Below, one piece after another: positions 28,210 through 39,232 of a DNA stretch of 64,000 bases (positions are counted from its first letter, which is position 1; the number at the start of each line of letters is the position of its first letter). Under the pieces are notes generated by a model. The model was not told the origin of the DNA and searched no databases. It worked only from the letters and a program-made list of their open reading frames with translations. The stretch comes from Prorocentrum cordatum (lineage: Eukaryota > Sar > Dinophyceae > Prorocentrales > Prorocentraceae). The DNA is taken from the NCBI GenBank assembly GCA_963575745.1, contig CAUYUJ010011547.1:238708-302707 (forward strand), written 5' to 3'. The position numbers and the translations under genes are program-made.

Positions 28210-31190
28210 ACCCCGGGGGGCCCGGAGGCTCGTCGGGGCTTGCCGGAGGCCTCCCCGGTCAGACAAGACGGCCCCAGGAGCGCCCAAGACGGCCCAAGAA
28301 ACTTCCAAGAGGCCTCCAAGAGGGCTCCGAGATGCTGAAGATGGCCTCCAGACGTCCAAGGACGCCCCCAAGAGGCCCCAAGAAGCCTCCAACATGCGTC
28401 CCAAGAGGGCCCCTAGACGCAAAAATTGGCCCATTCCCTTCGTAAAACGTACATTTTCAACAAAGTTGCCTTTTGGGCTTTCCGACGTTACAGGACGGCC
28501 CAAGAGGCGCCCAAGACCGCCCCAAGACGGCCCAAGAAGCTTCCAAGAGGGCCCCAGGACAGCCCAAGAGGGCCCCAAGACGGCCCAAGAGGCGCCCAAG
28601 ATGGCCCAAGAGGGCCCCAAGACGGGCCCAAGAGGGGGCCCAGAGGGGGACCACGAACCGCAAGCTCGAGCCTTCCGCCCCAAGAGGCCGCCAGGAGGCC
28701 CCCAGGAGGCCCCTCAAGAGGCCCCAGGAGACCCCAGACGTCCAAGGACGCCCCCAAGACGCCCCAAGAAGCCTCCAACATGCGTCCCAAGAGGGCCCCT
28801 AGACGCAAAAATTGGCCCATTCCCTTCGTAAAACGTACATTTTCAACAAAGTTGTCTTTTGGGCTTTCCGACGTTACAGGACGGCCCAAGAGGCGCCCAA
28901 GACCGCCCCAAGACGGCCCAAGAAGCCCAGGACAGCCCAAGAGGGCCCCAAGACGGCCCAAGAGGCGCCCAAGATGGCCCAAGAGGGCCCCAAGACGGGC
29001 CCAAGAGGGGGCCCAGAGGGGGACCACGAACCGCAAGCTCGAGCCTTCCGCCCCAAGAGGCCGCCAGGAGGCCCCCAGGAGGCCCCTCAAGAGGCCCCAG
29101 GAGACCCCAGACGTCCAAGGACGCCCCCAAGAGGCCCCAAGAAGCCTCCAACATGCGTCCCAAGAGGGCCCCTAGACGCAAAAATTGACCCATTCCCTTC
29201 GTAAAACGTACATTTTTCACAAAGTCGCCTTTTGGGCTTTCCGACGTTACAGGACGGCCCAAGAGGCGCCCAAGACCGCCCCAAGACGGCCCAAGAAGCT
29301 TCCAAGAGGGCCCCAGGACAGCCCAAGAGGGCCCCAAGACGGCCCAAGAGGCGCCCAAGATGGCCCAAGAGGGCCCCAAGACGGGCCCAAGAGGGGGCCC
29401 AGAGGGGGACCACGAACCGCAAGCTCGAGCCTTCCGCCCCAAGAGGCCGCCAGGAGGCCCCAAGGAGGCCCCTCAAGAGGCCCCAGGAGACCCCCAAGAG
29501 GCCCAAAGGAGGCCCCGAGAAGCCCCAAATCGGCCCCCAAAATGCTTCGAACCTGCTTCCAGGAAGCCCCCGACAGGTTCAGAGGCTCCCGAGAAGCTAC
29601 GTCAAACTCCCAGCGAGCGACGGGACGAGGCCCCCCACAAAATCACAAGAGGCTCCACAGGCGGCCCAAGAGAGCCCCAAGATGGGCCCGAGAGGGATTC
29701 CACGCAAGTTGTTTTGTATGGCTCGGGAAAGGACGAGGATGAGGAGGAAGACGAGGAGGAGGAGGAGGAGGAGGAGGAGGAGGAGGAGGAGGAGGAGGAG
29801 GAGGAGGAGGAGGAGGAGGAGGAGGAGGGAGGAGGAGGAGGAGAGGAGGAGGAGGAGGAGGAGGAGGAGGAGGAGGAGGAGGAGTGGGAGAAGGAGGGGG
29901 AGGAGGAGGAGGAGGAGGAGGAGGAGGAGGAAGAAGAGGAGGGAGGAAGGGGAAGGAGAGGAGGAGGAGGAGGAGGAGGAGGAAGGAGGAAGGGGGGCGA
30001 CAATCGTGAAAACGCGGCGCGGCCACTCCCCCGCCGGCACCGCCGTCCTCTGGTTGAAGGTTCCCTTGTCCTCGCTCCTCCTCCTGCCCTCTCGTCCTGA
30101 GGCGCCCAAGACGGTCTACGAGGCCTCCGGGAGCGCTCCAAGGCTGCGCACGAGTGGCCCAGGACGGCCCCAAGACGGCCGAAGAGAGCCCCAAGACGAG
30201 TTCGAGAGGGGTCCCAGACGGAGAAAGCCAACCTCGAATTCCGAGCTTCCGGCCCAAGAGGCTCCAGGAGGCGCCAAAATGCCGCCAAGAGGCGCCAAAA
30301 GGCTCCCAAAAGCACCCCAAGACGTTCCGAGAGGCACCCCAAGAGAGGTCCAAGAAACAAAAATCGTGCCATTCCTATGGGAAAACGTATATTTTTCGCA
30401 TGTTCGCATCTTGGGCTTTCACCGCGTCCAAGACGGCCCAAGAGGCCTCCAAGACGGCCTAGGAGGCCTCCGGGAGCGCTCCAAGGCTGCGCACGAGTGG
30501 CTCAGGACGGCCCCAAGACGGCCCAAGAGAACCCCAAGACGACTTCGAGAGGGGTCCCAGAAGGAGAAAGCCACTCTCGAATTCCGAGCTTCCGGCCCAA
30601 CATATCCCAGGAGGCGCCAAAACGCCGCCCAGAGGCGCCAAAAGGCTTCCAAAATCAGCCCAAGACGTTCCGAGAGGCACCCCAAGAGAGGTCCAAGAAA
30701 CAAAAATCGTGCCATTCCTATGGGAAAACGTATATTTTTCGCATGTTCGCATCTTGGGCTTTCACCGCGTCCAAGACGGCCCAAGAGGCCTCCAAGACCG
30801 CCCCAAGACGGCCCAAGAAGCTTCCAAGAGGGCCCCAGGACAGCCCAAGAGGGCCCCAAGACGGCCCAAGAGGCGCCCAAGATGGCCCAAGAGGGCCCCA
30901 AGACGGGCCCAAGAGGGGGCCCAGAGGGGGACCACGAACTGCAAGCTCGAGCCTTCCGCCCCAAGAGGCCGCCAGGAGGCCCCAAGGAGCCCCTCAAGAG
31001 GCCCCAGGAGACCCCAAGAGGCCCAAAGGAGGCCCCGAGAAGCCCCAAATCGGCCCCCAAAATGCTTCGAACCTGCTTCCAGGAGGCCCTCGACAGGTTC
31101 AGAGGCTCCCGAGAAGCTACGTCAAACTCCCAGCGAACGGCCGGACGAGGTCCTTCAGCGCTCTCTGGCCTTCTTCCCCTGCCCCCTTCG
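28210..31190. repeat. GC-rich composite array with AT-rich islands
   Basis: A CCCAAGAGGGCCCCAAGACG-type array carries regularly placed AT-rich islands. The island TTCGTAAAACGTACATTTT occurs near 28439, 28827 and 29198, defining three tandem units of 375-390 bp. A diverged island, GGGAAAACGTATATTTTTCG, occurs near 30380 and 30723 (350-bp period). A segment at about 29510-29610 (CCCAAATCGGCCCCCAAAAT) recurs at 31045-31140. Frames of 200-667 residues across it are artefacts of a period divisible by three. Confidence 0.9.
29737..29995. repeat. AGG triplet microsatellite within the array
   Basis: (GAG/GGA)n of about 250 bp with a few interruptions. It splits two array copies. Confidence 0.9.
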
Positions 31191-31224
31191 CTGCGACTTT
31201 CGTTGACTCAAGCTCGCCTCCTAG

Positions 31225-31264
31225 CTAGAACCTAAGCGCGCGCGAAGCGCGCGCGTGGTTCTAG
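31225..31264. repeat. 40-bp near-perfect hairpin beside a microsatellite
   Basis: CTAGAACC, TAA, GCGCGCGC, GAA, GCGCGCGC, GT, GGTTCTAG: two nested perfect stems of 8 bp each. Relatives lie at 35764-35802 and 43687-43724. A TA/CATA microsatellite begins immediately after it. Confidence 0.85.
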
Positions 31265-31498
31265 TCTATATATATATATACACATACATGCATGCATGTG
31301 CACATACATACAACCACACATGCATACACACATACATACGAACATGCAATACAACCACACATGCATACACACATACATACGAACATGCAATCATGCATGC
31401 ACGCATACATACGTGCACCGATATGCATACATACATGCATACATGCATGCATGCGTGCGTGCGTACATACACACATACATCCATACATAATGCATGCA

Positions 31499-31530
<32 letters not shown>

Positions 31531-31789
31531 TACGTACGTACGTACGTACGTACTTACATACATACATACATGCATACATGCATGCATGCATGCATGCATG
31601 CATGCATGCATGCATACATACATACATACACACATACATACATACATATATACATCCATACATACATACATACATACATACATACATACATACATACATA
31701 CACATATACATACATACATACATACATACATACATACATACATACATACATACATACACACACATACATACATACATACATACATACAT

Positions 31790-31824
<35 letters not shown>

Positions 31825-32171
31825 TACATACATGTAGACATACATGTAGACATGCATGCATACATACATACATACATACATACATACATACATACATACA
31901 TGCATACACACATACACACATACACACATACACATACACACGTAAGTACATACGTACATACATACATACATACATACATACATACACACATACACATATA
32001 CACACATACACACATATACACACACATGCTTGCATGCATGCAGGCATACGTACATACATAACTACATACGTCCATACATGAGTACATCCACACACACACA
32101 CATGCATGCATACACACATGCATGCATGCATGCATTCATACATTCATACGTGTGTGTGTATGTGTATATAT

Positions 32172-32233
<62 letters not shown>

Positions 32234-32256
32234 ATGTGTGTGTGTGTGTGTGAGCA
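31265..32256. repeat. CATA-type microsatellite of about 870 bp, then TA and TG runs
   Basis: (ACAT)n mixes with GCAT, GCGT (31500-31550), CGTA and CAGA (31790-31823) blocks. (TA)n follows at 32177-32212 and (TG)n at 32213-32252. Tyr/Thr/His-rich and Tyr/Val/Cys-rich frames on both strands are microsatellite translations. Confidence 0.95.
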
Positions 32257-35200
32257 GGCCGGGGGGGGGGGGGCAAAATCGGTGCCGTCATCCCCAATGA
32301 CCGCCCCCCCGAACCTTTGGGAGGTCACAGACCCCCCGGGACTGCCCCGGGCCGCTTCCAAATTGCCCACGACAGGCCATGCGGGCCGTACAGATGGTCA
32401 ACAAAAGCTTCAAGAGGCCCCGAAGACGCCCAAGAGCGCCCCAAGAGGGCCTTCAAGAGGCAAACATCGGCCCCTTTCCTCGTAAAACGTACATTTTCAA
32501 CATGCTCGCTGGCTTCGTCTTCACAGTGCCCCAGACGCCCCCGCGAAGCCCCAACACAGCCCAAGAGAGACCCAAGAGGGCCCCAGACGGCCCAAAAGGG
32601 TCGGCCTGTGGGGCTCACGGAACCCCCCGAGGCGGCCCAAGGGGCCCCAAAGCCAGCCCAGGAGGCCCTTGAGACGGCCTCAGGGAGGCCCAAGAGGGCT
32701 CCGTTCGAAATCATGTTCCTGGAAGCCTCTCCGGGAACATGATTTCCGGTTTCCGAGGACGCCCAAGAGGCCCGCAGGACAGCCTCGCCAGAGGGCCCGA
32801 GCTGGCTTGAAGATGGCCGAAGAGGGCCCCGAGAGGGCCTTCAAGAGGCAAACATCGGCCCATTTCCCTAGTAAAACGTAAATTTTGAGCATACTCGCTG
32901 GCTTCGTCTTCGCAGTGCCCCAGATGCCCCCGAGGAGCTCACGGAACCCCCCAAGACGGCCCAAGAGGCCCCAAAGCCGGCCCAGGAGGTCCCCGAGACG
33001 GCCTCAGGGAGGCCCAAGAGGGCCCCGTTCGAAATCATGTTCCCCGAAGCCTCTCCGGGAACATGACTTCCGGGCCCCCAGGGCGCCTTACAGCTTCAGC
33101 AGGGCCCAAAAGGGCCCGATATGGCTTGAAGATGGCCGAAGAGGGCCCCAAGAGGGCCTTCAAGAGGCAAACATCGGCCCATTTCCCTCGTAAAACGTAC
33201 ATTTTCAACATGCTCGCTGGCTCGCGCCCCAGACGCCCCAAACGTACATTTTCAACGTTTTCACAGTGCCCCAGACGCCCTCGCGAAGCCCCAACACAGC
33301 CCAAGAGAGACCCAAGAGGGCCCCAGACGGCCCAAAAGGGTCGGCCTGTGGGGCTCACGGAACCCCCCGAGACGGCCAGCCCCGCAGCCAGCCCAGGATG
33401 CCCCCAATACGGCCTCAGGGAGGGCCCCGTTCGAAATCATGTTCCCGGAAGCCTCTCCGGGAACACGATTTCCGGGTTCCCAGGGCCCCCTAGAGCCCCC
33501 AGAGGCCCCGGACATGCCGAAGATGGCCTCAGGACGACCGACGACGCCGCCAAAACGCTCCAAGAGCGCCTCCAGAGGCCCCTCCAAGGGGCCCCAGAAG
33601 CCGAAAATCATGTATGTTCCACTGGTTTTCGAAGCGTTCTTGCGCTCTCCCATGTTCCGTCTCCCCACGGTCTCCGACCGCGTCAGAGGCCCTTCAGATC
33701 GCTCCAAGACGGCCGAAGAGGCTCCCAAGAAAGCCCAGAGACGGCCCAGGAGGCTCCCCAGATAAGTCAAGAGGGCCTCGAGAGCGCTCCAAGAGAGCCC
33801 CAAGAGCGACCCAAGAGGGCCCGAAGAGCGCGACATTCCAAGGTCTCTGGCCTAAGAGGCTCCTAGGACGCCCCCAGAGGCCATCAAGAGACTCCCAAGA
33901 AGCCCCATGAGGCTCCCAAGAAGCCCCAAGAAGCCCCCAGAAGCCCCAATAGGCCCCGAGAGAAGCCCCCTGCGGGCTCCCAAGACACTTCGGTAAATCG
34001 TATTTCCCAGATAGCTTTCCGGGAACATGATTCCTTGGGCTTCCGCCCACCGCCCCAACCATGTTTTCAATAGGCTTGCCGACAAGGCCAAAAGGCGCCC
34101 CTCGGTAAGCCCCCAGAAGCCCCCCTCTTAGACAGCCGAACAAATCATGCTCCCGGAAAGCTTCCCGGGAACATGATTCTCTATCTCGGAGTAGGCCCGG
34201 GGGGGCCGCTGCCTATTCCCCCCATCGGTGCCTACGGGGGGTTGCGGGGGGGGTCCAGAGCTCCCGAGGCGGCCCGAGCCCGCACCGAAGCAGGCCACGA
34301 GGCACCGAAGACGCCCAATATACCCTCAAGACAGCCGACGAGGACTCCAACACGCTCCAGGACGGACTCAAGAGGCTCCCCAAGAGGGGCCTTGGAAGGC
34401 AAGATTCGCTCGTTTTCCGAGTGTTTTGGATTTTTGCGTTCTCGCTTTTCCCGCTTTCCAGCGCTCCCTCACGGCCTCGGAGGCCCTTCAGATCGCTCCA
34501 AGAAGGCCCACGAGGCCCCGACGAGGGCCCCAAGACGGCCCAGGATGCTCCCCAGTCAACCCAAGTGTGCCCCAAGAGCGCGCCAAGAGAAGGCCCAGAG
34601 GGGTCCCGAGGCGGCCCGGGCCCGCCCCGAAGCAGGCCACGACAGGCTAATGGAGGTCCCGAGAGGGCCCTATAGACGGTCCCAAGAGGCCCCGAAAACG
34701 CCCAGGATGCCCTCAAGACGGCCGACGAGGATTCCAACACGCTGCAGGATGGACTCAAGAGGCTCCCCAAGAGGGCCCTGGGAGGCAAGATTCACTAATT
34801 TTCCGATGGTTTTTGAAAGATTTAGGCGTTCTCGCTTCCCCCGCTTCCCAGCGCTCCCTCACGGCCTCGCTCGGAGGCCCTTCAGATCGCTCCAAGACGG
34901 GCCACGAGGCCCGGAAGAGGGCCCCAAGACGGCCCAGGATGCCCCCCAGACAACCCAACTGTGTCCCAAGAGCTCCCCAAGAGAGGGCCCAGAGGGGGAC
35001 CGCCAACCGATATTTCGAGGTCTCTGGCCCTAGAGGCCGCCTGTAGGCCCCCGGAGGCCACCAAGAGGCTCCCACGAAGCTCCGTGAGGCGCCTAAGAGG
35101 CCTCCAGGAAGCTCCAAGAGACCCCCAAGGGGCTCCCAGGGGAAAGCCCAAGAGGCCCCCCAACACACCCCAAGAAATCATGTCCCCAGGAATCCTTCCG

Positions 35201-35420
35201 GGGACATGGTTCATCATGGGCCCGAGAGTTCCCGGAGGCCCCCAAGGGACCCCCAGGGAACGCCCAAGAGAACCCCCAACACAACCCAACAAACCATGTC
35301 CCCAGAAAGCCTTCCGGGGACATGGTTCATCATGGGCCCGCGAGTCTCCGGAGGCTTCGAGGTACCATCATGCTAAAGGAGAGCTGTCTGGGAAGTTGAT
35401 TGGGAACATGACTGATCGCC
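32257..35420. repeat. GC-rich composite array with islands and hairpins
   Basis: It begins with a G-run and GCAAAATCGGTGCC (module B-like end). Array text continues with islands CGTAAAACGTACATTTTCAA near 32480 and 33189, and diverged copies near 32871 and 33239. From about 33600 a second island type appears with TTCTCGCTT and GCGCTCCCTCACGGCCTCG (34430-34500, 34830-34880). The inverse of that type is recognisable at 56540-56610. Eight hairpin-forming dyads are embedded (next entry). No gene is supported. Confidence 0.85.
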
Positions 35421-35503
35421 TTCTCGCGGCCCTCCGCAGATCGTTTCGCACAAAGTTGCCCCAAGTGCCCTCTTGAACCGACGACGACGACGACGACGAC
35501 GAA

Positions 35504-35570
<67 letters not shown>

Positions 35571-35639
35571 CACGCTCCAACAGGCTCCCCGAGACGCCCC
35601 CAAACCCATGCTCCCAGACGGCCTTCTGGGAACCCGATG
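32707..35639. repeat. Family of eight covarying hairpins
   Basis: Dyads lie at 32707-32746, 33031-33070, 33433-33472, 33996-34032, 34142-34179, 35176-35211, 35292-35327 and 35606-35639. The type form is GAAATCATGTTCCCGG, an 8-base loop AAGCCTCT, and the complementary arm. In the copies at 35176 and 35292 the inner stem TTCC/GGAA is TCCC/GGGA. At 35292 the outer ATC/GAT is ACC/GGT. At 35606 the CCGG step is CCAG/CTGG. Paired changes keep the stem. Confidence 0.75.
35476..35572. repeat. ACG triplet microsatellite
   Basis: About 32 ACG/GAC triplets with one slip (35503). It reads as poly-Asp on the plus strand and poly-Val or poly-Ser on the minus strand; no gene is supported. Confidence 0.9.
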
Positions 35640-35763
35640 CATACGGCCTCCGCCCCCCTACACAACCATTTTGCTCGAAGGCCTTTCGGAATGCAGATTG
35701 GCATGCGTGGACTGTGGTCCACTACTTCAGTGGAGCAATGAATTCGTCAAGGTCTGGGGCCTG

Positions 35764-35824
35764 CTAGAACCTCAGCGCGCGAAGCGCGCGCGATGGTTGT
35801 AGTGTGTGTATATATATATATATA

Positions 35825-35886
<62 letters not shown>

Positions 35887-35975
35887 GTGTTCCCCTCTCT
35901 ACTCTCTCTTTCTCTCTTTCTCTTTCTCTCTCTCTCTATCTCTCCCTCTTTATTTCTCTCCCCTCTCTCTCTCTC
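35764..35975. repeat. Hairpin module, TA microsatellite and CT run
   Basis: The hairpin at 35764-35802 (CTAGAACC, TCA, GCGCGC, GAA, GCGCGC, then GGTTGTAG) is directly followed by (TG)n/(TA)n to 35880 and (CT)n to about 35975. It has the same order as at 31225. Confidence 0.8.
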
Positions 35976-36700
35976 CCCTTCTTTGCCAGAACGTTGGCAA
36001 CGAACGTGCCGCTTCCGCGGAGCTCCCGCGGAGCGCCCTCCCCGTCGCGTTGCTTCAGGCAAGCGGCGGGCGCCCAGTGCCCGTCCCCCGCCCCTTGCGC
36101 ATGCCAGGGCTCGGCGGCCCAGTGAAACCGCTGGAGCAGGCGATCCCGCGCTACGCTTCGAGATCGGGAAAAGGGTTCGGTTAGCGTTTGGGTCGGCTGA
36201 GTGCCTTCCGAGGATGCCCGGGAGGCCAGAGCACTGACCTGGCTTCGGGGGCGGAAAAGAGGGGGGTGATGACCAGGGGGGGGTGGATATCATGGCGCCT
36301 CTTCTTGTTTCATTACGTCCCTGGCCCCCCCGCTGGGCCGCGCACGCGCCGCCGGTCATGAGTTGCACCCCCCCCTCTTGGACACCCCCCTCTTGGCCGC
36401 TCCCGATGGCTAATTGTGGTCCTTGGGTGGGATTTCCACGGCTGATCGGTCAGGTCAGTGCTCGGGCGGCTCCGGTGGCGCTCCAGCGATGCCCTCGGAG
36501 CCCGGCGCTGACCCGACTGTTTTCGGTGCTCCACATGCGGTGGGGACGCGGACGTCTCGCGATGGTGAGGCCGCTCCGAGATTCTCGATGCGCGGCAAGA
36601 AACGCTTCCGTTCGGAAGGGCAGGAGAGCGGTTCTGTTGCATCTTCGGGGGACCTCGCCTGTCCCTAAAATTGGTGTCTTTTTGGGGGGGGCCCGACGCG
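35976..36700. other. Nothing firmly recognised
   Basis: Ordinary-looking GC-rich sequence with overlapping short frames on both strands and a few C/G runs. No domain was seen. Confidence 0.35.
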
Positions 36701-36707
36701 GGCCCCA

Positions 36708-36820
36708 TGCGTTCTCGACGCGGATTTGGCGTGGATGCGACGCGGATTCGACACGGATTCGACACGTATCCGACGAGTCCGACATGGATTCGACACGGAT
36801 TCGACGCGGATAGTGTCGCG
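36708..36820. repeat. 11-bp GGATTCGACAC minisatellite
   Basis: About nine degenerate copies of GGATTCGACAC or GGATTCGACGC. On the plus strand they read as RIRHGFD-like repeats. Confidence 0.75.
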
Positions 36821-37469
36821 ACAGGACAGCCAAGGTCCCCCGAGGATGCAATACAACAGGGGAACGGAAAGTATGGGGATGAAGGCTTACGTTGGTCTTT
36901 GTCCGTTCTCGTCAGGATGCGTTGCCGCGAGTCGCCGCGGACGTCGTCCGTCCGTAACGAGAAACGCCTGGCAAGCAGTGGTCCACTGTCAAGGTGCCAT
37001 GATCAAAGCCCGTCGGGTCCGAAACCTACACCACCAGTCGCAGCCAGGCTGCGCCCGATACAATGGGATTGGGCTACACACATTTGGACGCCCGAAGTGG
37101 GTTCAACAACAGCGGGCACGATGCCCGACAACAAAGGTTGTCCCACACGGGGGGGGGAGCTTTTGAGCCCGCAGTCCCGAAATGTCGAGGGCAAATTGGC
37201 AGGTCCGCGGCAGCGGCCATCTGAAAGGACCTCCGCTAACAGAGGGTCTGAGACTCGGTAGCTCCAGGCTGCCAACGAATTTTGCAGCCATCCCAAGGTT
37301 GGCGTGGCTCTAGTGATCACCGGCCACCACGAGATTGGCACAGGGAGACTGTCGGTGACATGAGGTTTCAAGCTGAAGACGCTGTCGGCAATCCGTTGGC
37401 TTCACTGCATGTGGCTCGTCCAGGTTGCGCGCGCCCAGGTAGCAGGCTCATGAAGAGCCGACCCACCTA
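36821..37469. other. Nothing firmly recognised
   Basis: Short plus-strand frames such as HTFGRPKWVQQQRARCPTTK are seen, without a family. It is between minisatellites. Confidence 0.3.
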
Positions 37470-37676
37470 GGAGGAGGAGGAGGAGGAGGAGGAGGAGGAG
37501 GAGGAGGAGGAGGACGAGGGATGAGGAGGAGGAGGAGGACGAGGGATGAGGAGGAAACAGAGGAGGAGGAGGAGGACAGAGGAGGAGGAGGAGGAGTAGG
37601 ATGAGGAGGAGGAGGAGGAGGAGGAGGAGGAGGAGGAGGAGGAGGAGGAGGAGGAGGAGGAGGAGGAGGGGGAGGA
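37470..37676. repeat. AGG triplet microsatellite
   Basis: (GGA)n with GACGAGGGATGA interruptions. The 24-bp context GGCTCATGAAGAGCC then GACCCACCT occurs on both sides (37446-37470 and 37676-37700), so the microsatellite has expanded inside or beside a direct duplication. Confidence 0.9.
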
Positions 37677-37700
37677 GGCTCATGAAGAGCCGACCCACCT

Positions 37701-39055
37701 GAGTCACAATCGTTCGCCAGCTGCTCTGCTGATTGATTCGCCAGTCTGGGCTCAGCAAAAGGGGGGCCCGAGGTCTCTCCCCTGTGTCTCTGCGTCCTCT
37801 TCCTCGCCCCCTTCGTCCCCCCTCTTCCTTCCCCGCCCATCTCCTCCCTCGCCCATCTTCTCCCCGCCCATCTCCTCCCTCGCCCATCTCCTCCCTCGCC
37901 CATCTACCCCCTTCCTTCCTCGCCCCCCTCGTCCTCCCTCCGTGTCCTCCGCCTTCTCGGCCTCCCCGGCCTGCTCCTCGCCCTCCTGGTGGGATGGCCC
38001 TGCGCCTGGGGGGGCAGCCGAGGGTCGGCGACCTCCCCAGCACTGCCACGGGGGGGTCACCATTCAGGGGGGAGTTGTCAGGAGGGGGAACAAAAACACA
38101 CACAGACACAATTGATCGTCGACTGCCAGGAAGATATGGGAAAATATGGGCAGTGGGGGGGAAGACGACAGCCCAGAAAACACGGGAAAGTATGGGGAGT
38201 CCTGCTATTTGTGTGTGTGTGCATTTCTTTGCGTGTCCTGGGGCCCCTTCAGATATTCTGGACGGTACCGGGGGGGCGCTTGGGGTCTTCGGGGGCCGCC
38301 CCCCTCGAGGAGGCGGCGACCCCCCCCTGGTGGTGACCCCCCACGGGCGTTGCCTGGGCACCCGCCCCGCCCCGCCGAGTTTGCCGCTCGTCGTCCCGGG
38401 TAGCCCGCGCGGGCGCGGAGGTAGTCGCGCTTCGCGCGTCGTGGTCTGGGCCAGGGCGGCCGCCCTTTTCCAGTGGGGGCGGCGCGGTGTCGCGAAGCTA
38501 GTCGCGGGGCGCGACGCGCAGTGCGCGAGATTGGGTGACCGAACTAGCCGTTCCGTTGTCGGAGATTGATGCACAGGGCGGGGGACGGGAGGCAATAGAA
38601 GTCGTGAGGAGGCACGAGGTTGACGACGACGGCGAACTTTTCGGAGGTTCCCCGGATGGTCTCTTGCGGGGAGGGGGCGGCAGATGGAAGGGGAAGAGGA
38701 GGAGGAGGAGGAGGAGGAGGAGGAGGAGGAGTCAATAAAGAAGGATAGGAGGAGAGAGGGCAAGACAGGGAGAGGGAACGAGAGAGTCCGTTGCCACGTT
38801 GGCTCAACGCCATGAAGCACCCGACGACCGCGAGTCCCTCGCGGGCGCTGTTCGAGCGCGAGGGCTCTCGCGCGCTGTGGGCCGAGGACGTCGAGTCTTC
38901 TCGCTTCTCGCGAGCCTGTTGGCTGGGGTCCGTGCGTTGCTGGCGCGGGTGCCCGAGGTCGGGCCGCGGCAGTGGCGGCTGGGTCCAGCGGCGGCCAGGG
39001 CGGAGACGAGAGTGGCGGCAGCAGGAAACGGAAGCTGCATGGCCCTCGCAGCCTC
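37701..39055. other. GC-rich region with pyrimidine tracts, no gene recognised
   Basis: A strongly C/T-biased strand at 37780-37990 repeats CGCCCATCTCCTCCCT-like text. A second AGG run lies at 38698-38732. Long minus-strand frames here reflect strand composition. No domain is identifiable. Confidence 0.4.
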
Positions 39056-39232
39056 GGTACACCTTAGGCGATGCTTAAGAAAACTTAAGTTTTCGGCCAG
39101 AGTCTCGATTATTCTTAATGTTCCAATGTAAACCTTAAGATTTTAATAGAACTGTTGGGTTTTTATCCAAGTTCTGAGACTATGAATTTCTTAACCCATG
39201 ATTTCTTAAGCATTTCGCAGGGTGTACGACTG
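39056..39232. mobile_element. AT-rich MITE-like element
   Basis: A 177-bp AT-rich island lies in GC-rich surroundings. Imperfect terminal inverted repeats of about 28 bp are GTACACCTTAGGCGATGC with TTAAGAAA at left, and the inverse of GTACACCCTGCGAAATGC with TTAAGAAA at right. The interior holds a perfect AAAACTTAAGTTTT and several CTTAA/TTAAG motifs, as in subterminal repeats. There is no coding. The flanking duplication is not clear. Confidence 0.6.

Noticed and set aside
28210-31235. Plus-strand frames of 597 and 667 residues and many others in the GC arrays
   Set aside because: They are Lys/Arg/Pro/Gln/Gly repeats caused by array periods divisible by three, are open on both strands, and contain poly-Arg or poly-Glu from the AGG run. 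No domain is present.
31255-32143. Tyr/Val/Cys and His/Thr/Tyr-rich frames
   Set aside because: They are translations of CATA-type microsatellites; the same happens at 57.0-57.6 kb.
35655-35680. Spliced-leader relic (ACCATTTTGCTCGAAG)
   Set aside because: It resembles the 3' half of the dinoflagellate spliced leader (CCATTTTGGCTCAAG) with a gap and a mismatch. It lies in a degenerate hairpin of the array with no gene after it, so coincidence is likelier.
37402-38820. 472-residue minus-strand frame
   Set aside because: It is composed of AGG/CCT tracts and strand-biased sequence, with no domain.
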